NCBI RefSeq assembly: GCF_042100115.1
Contig: NC_091272.1
Span: 806,001-870,000 of the forward strand
Origin: Alternaria dauci
Taxonomy: Eukaryota; Ascomycota; Dothideomycetes; Pleosporales; Pleosporaceae
Direction: 5' to 3'
DNA length: 64,000 bases
Both the position numbers and the translations under genes were made by a program. Below are positions 55,550 to 64,000 of the stretch, piece by piece. Under the pieces are notes generated by a model that worked only from the letters and a program-made list of their open reading frames with translations, had not been told where the DNA came from and did no database searches. How positions within the stretch are numbered: the stretch's first letter is position 1; each line of letters starts with the position of its first letter.

Positions 55550-56345
55550 ATGGCCGAGTACGGACCAACTGACTTACCTCCCGGTGCCAACGACGGCGGC
55601 GACGGTTCGAGTATGGAAAGAGCGACATGGGTGGTTGGCAGTGACAAAACCGCACGAAGTTTCATCGTGAAGCAAGGTTCCACCTTTGTACGCTGCAACC
55701 TGACCAATGCCCTCGACTTCAACGACACAGGCTACCATGTCTTCGACCCGCCCACGGGTCGCCGAGTCAAGTTTGTGTGGAAGGGCCCTGGCCGTCCCCA
55801 GTTTCAGGCCTTTTCGCACCAGTACTGGGAGATCCAACAGGAGGAGGAGGACTCCCTAGCTAGGGGTGATCGCTTGCCTGGTGAGGATCTCAGTGAAGGT
55901 GAATACAGTATCAGCCGGGAATCGCGAACATTGTTGACATGAAACAGATGCTGAAGAGGAGTATGATATTGCTGGAGATTCGGTCTTTGACCGCGTCGAA
56001 AGACTATCAACTCAGTCATCTCATCAAATGCCTTTGCCTCCAATCCCTTCGAGCCGTAAGGAACACCTTTATTATATATTCCTTCAAATCAAGCTAACTT
56101 CTTAAGCTCCCCACAACTACTCTCCACCTCCTCCTTCCGGTGGTCATGGTCGAGGAAATCCCACAACTCCCCGAGGTCGCCGCTCTAGCAGCCAGCCTGG
56201 ATCTGGTCGAGGTTCAAGTGGTCGCGGCTCTGGTACTCCCCGGGGTCGTGGCTCAGATAGCTCCAGACGAGATCAAGGATCTCCAAAGTTATCGATATCG
56301 CCTTCATTTTACAAGGGCAAGAGTCCAGCTGGTGGCTCTCGTTGA
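55550..56345 (+). CDS. Conserved-looking protein with Arg-Gly-rich tail (function unknown)
   Basis: Not recognised. Three exons: 55550-55898, 55948-56055 and 56107-56345, 231 residues. The N-terminal 110 residues look globular: ERATWVVGSDKTARSFIVKQ, GYHVFDPPTGRRVKFVWKGP and FQAFSHQYWEIQQEEEDS. The middle is acidic (DAEEEYDIAGDSVFDRVERL). The C-terminus is low complexity with RGG-like repeats: GGHGRGNPTTPRGRRSSSQ and GSGRGSSGRGSGTPRGRG. Such tails often bind RNA, but there is no RNA-binding domain to support it. Both introns keep the frame with good donor and acceptor sites (GTGAAT/ACAG and GTAAGG/TTAAG with CTAAC), and the RG tail is only read when both are removed, which supports the model. 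No signal or membrane segment. Confidence 0.68.
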
Positions 56346-57333
56346 GCTGGAGCGACTCGAGACGTGAGAGGGGTTTCGGAGGTGGACGTTGTATATGCTC
56401 TCTATAACAAGAAGTCTTTCTTTTGGGCCAGGTTCAGCATAGCGTCAAGGATGGTAATGGATATACCCAAAGTTTTTGAGATCAAATCCTGGAATAATAA
56501 ATTTAGTCTTGATCTTCGCCTGACATATGACGCGATGGAGGCTCCAGTGAAATTGACTTCGAACCTTGACCGTGATACTGATGGTGTGCTGAACCCCTCT
56601 CACGCGTCATCTCTGTTCAACCTTCGTGGTCCAAGAAGTATCGGCCGACCTCCAGACATACGTGTACATGTCCACTGCGGTAATCTCAGAAGCAATTTGG
56701 CGATTACGTGTATGCACTAACAAATGTCTGGAGGACTACAGACGTCATCACACAACTACACCAAGTCCTTCTAGAACGCGAAACGATGAACACATGATAC
56801 CCCGGATTGAAGATATACTTGATCGAGAGGAAGCCTCATGTACTTTGACGCGCTGTACGTATGCTGGGAACGCGTTGTGATGGAAGAGTCCAAGGAAGAG
56901 GTGGCTAACAGAAGTGAGGTCGGAAGCCGGCCAAGGTGCGTCCCGACGAGGCCATGTCTTGGAACCCAAGGACCCCATGAACTGCAACCAATAATTTGTA
57001 GTCTATCCGACACTGCATGCTGATCACATGTGAGCCTGTCAAGATGTTACCGAAACTACGCGATGCAGTCCCAGGAATGCGCCTGTCTGCCGCCTCGTGC
57101 AGCGCGCCTGCCACGCGAGCAATGACGCACGACGATCTCTGACGAGCGCGTGCGTGACCACCTCGACATCGCTAAACTTCGCAGTATACATGATTCCTCT
57201 GGTCTCCGCGACCTTCGCTCGGTCCCATATTAAACCCCTCTGCTGCGATCAGCCACAGCTACTCATGTCCTATGACGCGCCTGTGGCTGTTGTCCATTGG
57301 TCGTAAGCTATCGGTCTCCGCTGGATCCGCTAA
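56346..57333. other. Intergenic region of about 1 kb
   Basis: No supported gene. Short frames on both strands lack any conserved feature. Confidence 0.5.
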
Positions 57334-60300
57334 ATGCTGCTCACGCCTCGCACCTACTCCCTTGCTCACATTGCCGACGACGGCCGCAAACACGCTGAAC
57401 CGTCATACTTTGTGTGCATACAGTCGCGGAAGGAACGGGAAGCCGAGAAGAAGCGCGCGCTGAAGATGTTGTTGCTGCACCAAAAGGGGAGCGTCAAGGT
57501 GGGAGAGGTTGTGAGGTAAGTTCTCAGGGTCGGCCGGCCGAAGTGCATGGACGTCGTATGCATTGGCTACAGAGGACGGACAGGGCGCGCCAAAGTTTAC
57601 GGCCGTCTGCAAAGGGATGCTAAGACGCCATGCAGATACACACTCACCTACACCCCCTCCGAAGATCGCATATTACCGCCACCCTCGAGCCTCCATGTTC
57701 GCATACGAAACTCCTCCGCGATACCACTACGCGCCGCCTACCTCCACGGCCCGTATACAATCCACGTATCCGCGTACCCCTCCACCTTTAACCCGAACAA
57801 GAAGGCGGAATCAAGGATTTACGGGGACCCTGACTTTGAGCCTAATGTCAAAGCCGGTGGATACTGGAACACCAGGCTAACAGTTCCCGAGGAATACAGA
57901 AGTGATCTCAGGGAACATGACGGCACAACCAAGAGCCTCACATGGATCATTGAGATTGCCTCGCAGATCATCTTCTCCAATTCTGCGTCCGTAAACTACG
58001 AATTGCTAGTGGCGCGCGACGAACGATCGCTGGATCTTGGCTTCACTGCTGTCACCGGAAACAGTCATGGGACACCAGGAAAGGTGCAAGATCACCAGCA
58101 GGGTAGCCAGAAACATGTTTCCAACCACGCTGCACAGCCCAAGGGGGTATACTCAAAGGCTGTGAAGCTCGTGGTTGACGACACGACAAGCTTGTGGAAT
58201 ACACCCGAACTACCAGAGTGGAAAGAAGAAGACCAGAATGGTCCCAGAAAGTCCAAAGATCATGACGTTCCGGCGGAAACCCAGCGGAAAAGGAAGAACA
58301 TACACCTTGTGATAGTGACACATGGTTTACACAGCAACCTTGGGGCGGATATGTTGTACCTGAAAGAAAGCATTGACGCGACGGCAAAGCAAGCCAGAGA
58401 AGATCGGCGGCGGCGGCGCAAAGAGGCGAAAGGTGCTAAAAGCACTGAACAGAATCAAGACACATCAACAGCACCATTGTCGGGCGGCCAAGAGGATATA
58501 CCAGACGAGGAAGAGGAAGACGACGAGGAAGACGTTATTGTGCGCGGTTTCGACGGGAATGTAATCCGTACCGAGCGCGGTATTCAATATCTGGGCAAGC
58601 GACTCGCCAAGTACGTGTTGAGCCTGACTTACCCCGACCAACCCTACCTGCCCATCAAGAGGTCCATGGGACAGAAGATATCCAATACGTTCTCCCCAAC
58701 CAAAGATAAGCACGACGAGGGCATACCGTCCCATCACGGTAGCAGTGTGCTTCACACAACTTCAGGGCACGATAAACGCGCATACAAGTTCACTAGCATC
58801 AGCTTCATCGGCCACTCGCTTGGAGGGCTGGTACAAACGTACGCTATTGCATATATCCACAAGCACTCACCTCAATTTTTCGATACGATCAAGCCCATCA
58901 ACTTCATCGCTATGGCGACACCTTTCCTGGGACTAAGTAACGAGAACCCCACCTACGTCAAGTTTGCACTCGACTTCGGCTTAGTTGGGAGGACAGGACA
59001 AGACCTCGGTCTGACTTGGAGAGCGCCGACATTAGCAAAGAGTGGTTGGACCGCCATGGGCAGCGTGTTTGGCAACCAGAACCAGGACCAACATCAAGAA
59101 GACCCTGGTGCAAAGCCTCTGCTGCGGATACTTCCTACTGGTCCAGCTCATCAAGTCCTGCGAAGATTCCGGAATCGCACTGTGTACTCCAATGTTGTCA
59201 ACGATGGCATAGTACCATTGCGTACGAGCTGCCTGCTGTTCCTGGACTGGAGGGGCCTGGGCCGCGTTGAAAAGGCACGCCGCGAAAACGGGCTGATTGG
59301 CACAGTAGCTGTATGGGGCTACGGCCAATTGACTGGACAGAATTCATCCCCCAACCCCTCCAGAATCGGGTTTTCGGATGACGATGGTTCGGGAGTCGAT
59401 TCGCCCACAGGAAATGGCGACGACACTGCCGTACCTCTTCCGGGCGCTGATGTTACAAATCAGGAAGATGAAGCACAGGCATCTTCTGCCGAGCCCGCAG
59501 CTCATCAGTTCCTAGAGGGGCAAAAGAAGAGTCCAGAGGGAAAGGAGCCCAACGACCAATACTTCCAGCCGCAGAACACGTTGATGCAACTATGGAGCTA
59601 CATAAGGCCAACTGGAAAGCATACTTCGCGTGACAAGAAGATGTTCAGCCGCAGTCAAACCATCTACAAGGACGAAGAAGAAGAGCAGGCCCCTGCGGAA
59701 GCAGAGAACTCGACGTCATCACATACCACACAACCAAGGAAGCGGCCCCAAGCAACCCGTGGCGATTCCATCGTCGACAACCCTAAAAACCACTCAGCAC
59801 CACCCAAAACTACGATTTTTGAATCCGCTGGCGATCTGATCAACCCTCCTGTCCCTCCAATGTCCTGGATTACTGATCCATCGACCCGAGCACGCACCAT
59901 TTTCCACGACAGGATCTACCACCCTGAAGACATTCCGCCGCCGCCTACTAAAAAACCAGCACGCAATTTCTCTGGTGCCAGCGCCTCTTCTCAGGCGTCA
60001 ACAGCAACCGTTGACGACAGTGTGATGCGCGTGGAAGAGAAGATTGCTCGCGCTTATCACAAGGACCTTTCGTGGCGTAAAGTTCTTGTCAGTCTTGAGC
60101 CAGACGCGCACAACAACATGATTGTACGCCGCATGTTTGCTAATGCATATGGCTGGCCCGTGGTCAAGCACCTCTGCGATACGCACTTTGCAGATACTTA
60201 CTCGGCCAACACACGGGACGAAGAAGAACCTGCCGTTGATCGTGCACAAGCTGTCAATAAACCCATCAACGAAGATGGCGAGCATGTCAAGGGACAGGAA

Positions 60301-60924
60301 AAGCTGCAGCCACCTATCGAGCGTACCAATAGCGAGATGAGGGAAGTGGCCGACGAACTAGCCCCACTCAAGCTGCCCAGTCTGAGGATACCCAAGCGAT
60401 CGAACACCACCGACTCGACCCGTAGTATAGGATCGGGCGATTGGGATAGTATCTACTTCAACGAGACTAGCGACGAGGAAGACGAAGTGGATGACCGGAA
60501 TGCCGTGCAGAAATTCTTCCAGCCCAACATGCCTAGAAGCCCGCGAAGTCCTGGACTTGTACCGAAGACACCTGACGGGAAGGGTACAAGCGAGGCAGAC
60601 ATCTCTAGTTTCCTCCATGGATCCAGTTCAGTTGAAGTTCACCGGGGTCTTGGCGCAAGCCCCAGCAAAAAGCCAGCTAAATTGATCCACGAGCCAGACT
60701 CGATAGAGCCTATTGACGAGCCACCGAAAGTTCTTGATGAAGCAAGACAAGTATCTAGCCCGAGCGAGACGCCGGTAGGCAGGATCAGTGGAGTAGGGTT
60801 GAGAAGTTCCATCGATATCCCAGCGTCGCCAGAGAGTAGCAGAGCGAAGAGCGGAAGTGGTGTTGCTGAACAGGTTGCTATACTTAGCAGCCCCAAGAGC
60901 AAGGAGGACTCAACAGGCTCATAG
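57334..60924 (+). CDS. DUF676 lipase/serine esterase, ROG1-like
   Basis: Putative lipid-droplet or membrane-associated acylglycerol lipase of the yeast ROG1/YDL109C family. Two exons, 57334-57515 and 57636-60924, 1156 residues. The intron joins HQKGSVKVGEVV and R to YTLTYTPSEDRILPPPSSLH, a conserved N-terminal block. IHLVIVTHGLHSNLGADMLY is the beta strand and oxyanion region; SISFIGHSLGGLVQTYAIAY carries the nucleophile Ser455 in GHSLGG; NVVNDGIVPLRTSCLLFLDW probably holds the acid. A basic/acidic insert (about residues 320-365) splits the domain. The C-terminal 500 residues are disordered and serine/proline-rich with a second conserved patch, SWRKVLVSLEPDAHNNMIVR...FANAYGWPVVKHLCDTHF, typical of filamentous fungi. 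The start is the ATG nearest the conserved block; an earlier start at 57268 cannot be joined in frame. Confidence 0.9.
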
Positions 60925-61720
60925 TATAGAGCCTGTCAACTGTTAAGGCGAGCGGTTGCAGACCGCAGAGCCAGGAAATCGAGAAAGAGACCTTGAGTAG
61001 CGAATTCCTCGACACGCAGTACTGGTTTGTAATCCTTTGCTCGTTCATTTTTCCACATCCCACAGAGGCCTTGGAAGCGTTTTTGGTCGCAGGTGCAGTG
61101 CGTGTTACGTGACGTTGGGTTTGAGATCAGTGTACAGAGGCGGATGCCACACGGGCGATGGCATGGGCCGTAGCACGGTTGCGTACACGAAGATACCCAA
61201 GATCTCATTCCGTGGTTTGCAGGAGTATGGGCCTTCGTTCTCTCATAGTTTTGTTTAATAATGTTCCCTTCATGTTCTTCTTCACTGAGGTCGTTCTTTC
61301 CTACATTGTACGCCGGTACTCCCTCGCACAGAGCTCACTTCTTCGTAATAGACCTTGTCGGGGTCACTTGGTCTCCTCGTTCTCCATTCACCTGCTAGTC
61401 CCACATTGTTCTTTCACCAACGTCATCTTTATGCCGCGGCTTCCTCATTCACTGCCGCTTTCGCGTGGCAAAGCTGTCCGTTTGTTGGTGACTCGAGCAC
61501 AACAAACCGAGCTTGGCGCTCTGTCCACTCCTCGAGCGAGCCCCCGCATTACACGACCACGATCTGATTGTAATGCGCTGACAACGACCGCACTTCAACG
61601 TCGGTCTGGGTCGCTGGCTTGGTGCTGGCCTGATTGCCTCACTACCATCGAATCACAAATCGGTACAATCGTCAACCATCAAACCCCCACTCCCCACGAC
61701 AAAGGGCCTCGATCAGGGCA
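60925..61720. other. Intergenic region and long leader
   Basis: 3' region of the lipase gene and upstream region of the next plus-strand gene, rich in C and T near 61250-61480. No gene seen. Confidence 0.5.
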
Positions 61721-64000
61721 ATGGTCAAGTATACTGACATGGTGAACCCTCCGCCTGCGGCCGCGCGGAACATGGGCCCTGCTGTGACGGTTGGCGGTCG
61801 TAGACGCCGCAACACGCGCCGTTCCAACACAAAGCGCTCCACCACTACGCCTAATCTCGGCCTTGACTCACCCGCCGCAACGGAGAATGCAAGTGGTGTC
61901 ACCGCAGGACTGAGTACGGAGCATGTAGAATACTTGCCTGTTTCACCTTCTTTCCAGCCCTCAAATCCCATGGTCAACCACTACGCACCAAACAGTGGCC
62001 CCTCAGGATACCGCGGTCGCTCTCCTACCTCGTGCCCATCCGATGGCCTTTCGAGTATGCCAGTCGCTCAATCGCCTACGCCCACTACAGAGATCGCTTC
62101 AACAACGGCAACAGAGGGCAAGAAGAAGCATGGCAAATTCAGCTTCAAGTCAAAGAATCAGGACCGTCCCGCAAGCTCACACGAGCCTACTCACCAAGCA
62201 TCGCCTCTACCACCGCTTACCCCTGTCAAGGCCGCAAAATTTCTAGGTGTCGACGCTGGCCCTATTAGGGTCCGGAGCAATTCTGAAGGCCGTCAGCCAC
62301 AGCACAATGGTAGTGGTGGCGGCCCACCGGTGTTGCCCCCATCGACATGGCAAGCGTCTCCGCTGGTACCTTCATCTTCCAAGGGTGCGCCGAGTAGACA
62401 GACCAAGTTCAAGGAAGAAGGCCTTGATCCTGATCCGTCTAAAGTCAAGAGCTTCTGGGCGAACAGCAACAGGAAAGCTCAGAAAATGTTAGGCTTACTC
62501 CCATCTGTTGCATCTAGTTCTAAACGTGAAATCGATATGGAGCGCACCGCAGTTGTTTCTCTAGAAAGGCGTACAGAGGACGATACTGATACATATTACA
62601 GTGGCGATTCTGAGCTTCATGAGCATCCCCGCTTGCTCCATCCGGCTGCGCGCAAAGCTCCCGAAACTCCTCCGAAAAGGCGAACGCGGAAGAAGGTTTC
62701 CAAATCGCTCGATAGGATGGCGCCCATCACTGAGACGTCTCACGATGAGTTGCGCTCATCCTACCAGGTCAGCGAACAGAACCCTGAGCTAGGTGTTATC
62801 TCCGAGTACGAACACTTCTGCCCTTCATCCAAGCCAGTACTGCCTCGGTTGTATACTGAGTCATTGCTCACATCTGATGTCAGGTACGAATTAGAAGAGG
62901 ACGATCTCTCACCGTCAGACCAAGTCATACGAGAGAATGACGGAGATGAAGAAGAGCATTTTACAGCCCACCCTGGACAACAAGTTGACGCCAATCATGT
63001 TGGAGACCACCAGGCCACAGTATTCCGTCTCCGAGGCCCATTACAAACAGTCGAAGATCGTTTGCTCGATGAGGCGGAAGCTCAACTAGCCATCAGCAGG
63101 GCAAGACAAAACGAAAACGACGCGACAAGACTCAGGCTCGACACCCAATATGCTACTCTCAAGGCGTCAAACGAAATCATGAAGACTCAGTTCGCAGCCG
63201 CAAAGCAAAGCGTTGCCTCCGAGGAGCGCGAGCGCTTTGACGGCGCCGATAGCGAGGACGACGAAGACTTGGTCTCAATCTCCAGCAGTATCGATATAGA
63301 CGAAGAGCCTACTGTGCATGTCGCCGAGGTCATGACGTTCACGCGGATTACTCCCGGTATGGTCAAGCTTGTCGACATTCCCCCCAGGAAGAAGCCAGCT
63401 GTTCCAGCTGCGCCACTGCCTATGCTAGCCTCGTCTACCCAGATGGAGGCGCCTTCCAAGCCGGCCGGAACTTTCTTCTTCCAACACGACGAGAGGATCA
63501 GTCCATTCAACGAACGCAGTGAGCATGTGGAGGTGCGTAAGTATATCCTACCGGGTTTAAACGTAGCTAACAAGACCCAGCCGACAGCCATGACTGGTCA
63601 CCTTACCGCTAGGGGCTACAGCCGCCTCGACAAGGACAAGAAACCGAAGATGCCCCATGACGATTCACGTCTACTCGTCCAAGATTGGATGTCCACCTAC
63701 GATCACGCGAAACAACTCCCTGTCTCCGAACGTATCGATCCTGATGTTCTGGCTGATCAACAAATCCCGCCTGCTCCCTTGCCCAAAGACGATTGCTCAG
63801 TACCCCTACATCCTCCCTCGCGCCGATCACCACACCCACCCAGGTCGTCATCAAAAGAGCACTACTGTCTGAAGAACGGTCACATCTTCCACCCCATAAA
63901 TCTCAAGACTGTCCCTGATGAAGTTGCCATCAACAGCCTAGAAGTCCGACCTTACCTGCACACTGCCGTTGGCTACAAGCAGCACGTCTCTGTTCCTGTT
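61721..64000 (+). CDS. Large low-complexity coiled-coil protein (function unknown), partial at the right edge
   Basis: Not recognised. The frame is open from the ATG at 61721 to the window end (760 residues); the 3' part lies outside. The N-terminal 440 residues are disordered, with basic patches (GGRRRRNTRRSNTKRSTTT; KKKHGKFSFKSKNQ), proline-rich pieces (ASPLPPLTPVKAAKFLGVDA) and PPKRRTRKKVSKSLDR. Residues about 443-505 form a probable coiled coil (VEDRLLDEAEAQLAISRARQ...KASNEIMKTQF). An acidic stretch follows (GADSEDDEDLVSISSSIDID). At 63533-63580 a 48-nt segment, GTGCGT ... GTAGCTAACAAGACCCAG, could be an in-frame intron; both forms read through. From 63640 the protein becomes more globular (DDSRLLVQDWMSTYDHAKQL). 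It may be a cell-polarity or septation scaffold, which is speculation. Confidence 0.72.
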   Translation, partial: MVKYTDMVNPPPAAARNMGPAVTVGGRRRRNTRRSNTKRSTTTPNLGLDSPAATENASGVTAGLSTEHVEYLPVSPSFQPSNPMVNHYAPNSGPSGYRGRSPTSCPSDGLSSMPVAQSPTPTTEIASTTATEGKKKHGKFSFKSKNQDRPASSHEPTHQASPLPPLTPVKAAKFLGVDAGPIRVRSNSEGRQPQHNGSGGGPPVLPPSTWQASPLVPSSSKGAPSRQTKFKEEGLDPDPSKVKSFWANSNRKAQKMLGLLPSVASSSKREIDMERTAVVSLERRTEDDTDTYYSGDSELHEHPRLLHPAARKAPETPPKRRTRKKVSKSLDRMAPITETSHDELRSSYQVSEQNPELGVISEYEHFCPSSKPVLPRLYTESLLTSDVRYELEEDDLSPSDQVIRENDGDEEEHFTAHPGQQVDANHVGDHQATVFRLRGPLQTVEDRLLDEAEAQLAISRARQNENDATRLRLDTQYATLKASNEIMKTQFAAAKQSVASEERERFDGADSEDDEDLVSISSSIDIDEEPTVHVAEVMTFTRITPGMVKLVDIPPRKKPAVPAAPLPMLASSTQMEAPSKPAGTFFFQHDERISPFNERSEHVEVRKYILPGLNVANKTQPTAMTGHLTARGYSRLDKDKKPKMPHDDSRLLVQDWMSTYDHAKQLPVSERIDPDVLADQQIPPAPLPKDDCSVPLHPPSRRSPHPPRSSSKEHYCLKNGHIFHPINLKTVPDEVAINSLEVRPYLHTAVGYKQHVSVPV

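Noticed and set aside
56364..56720. A 118-codon plus-strand frame downstream of the RG-rich protein
   Set aside because: No motif, no promoter or splice context; looks like non-coding DNA.
1..64000. CRISPR arrays, rRNA genes, intact transposases or reverse transcriptases
   Set aside because: No regularly spaced repeats, rRNA blocks or transposon protein motifs were seen on either strand.

Overview
The window looks like nuclear DNA of a filamentous ascomycete, most likely a dothideomycete of the Pleosporales type. This is inferred from short spliceosomal introns (about 45-100 nt) with CTRAC/CTAAC branch sites, closely packed genes on both strands, and gene families such as a HET-domain protein, a 2EXR protein, NTE1, an exomer ChAPs protein, HIR3 and a mitochondrial MGM101. 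There is no operon structure, CRISPR array, rRNA or intact transposon. Exon coordinates below were worked out by hand from frame, splice signals and protein continuity.

Layout, left to right: a membrane-anchored ubiquitin protease (minus, runs off the left edge) diverges from mitochondrial ribosomal protein bL9m. Then come class II fructose-bisphosphate aldolase (nine exons), a hydrophilic repeat-protein locus, a 2EXR protein (minus) and a gene-poor 2-kb stretch. The P protein of the glycine cleavage system (minus) and NTE1 lysophospholipase (minus) follow. NTE1 diverges from actin-related protein ARP9 (plus). Next are guanine deaminase (plus), a secreted snapalysin-like metalloprotease (plus), a HET-domain gene with an apparent frameshift (minus), acid trehalase (plus) and an ATS1-like RCC1-repeat protein (minus). 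Ribosomal protein uS9 (plus) converges on an exomer ChAPs gene (minus), which shares a 407-bp promoter with HIR3 (plus). After a 1.4-kb gene-free stretch with a tRNA-like element come a TFC6-like TFIIIC subunit (plus), a cytochrome P450 (minus), MGM101 (plus), a TB2/DP1/HVA22 membrane-shaping protein (minus), a secreted M20 peptidase (plus), an RG-rich protein (plus), a ROG1-type DUF676 lipase (plus), and the 5' part of a large low-complexity protein that runs off the right edge.

Most genes are conserved housekeeping genes (translation, glycolysis, one-carbon and purine metabolism, lipid turnover, chromatin, Pol III transcription, mtDNA maintenance, trafficking). The accessory part is the metalloprotease, the HET gene, the P450 and the M20 peptidase. 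I found no new multi-gene system. The most interesting signals are: a family of look-alike introns (five in the aldolase, one in the M20 peptidase 49 kb away) resembling introner-like elements; GC-AG introns in the P450 and probably HIR3; a one-base frameshift in the HET gene; and a repeat-protein locus whose stop codon can be skipped by in-frame splicing.
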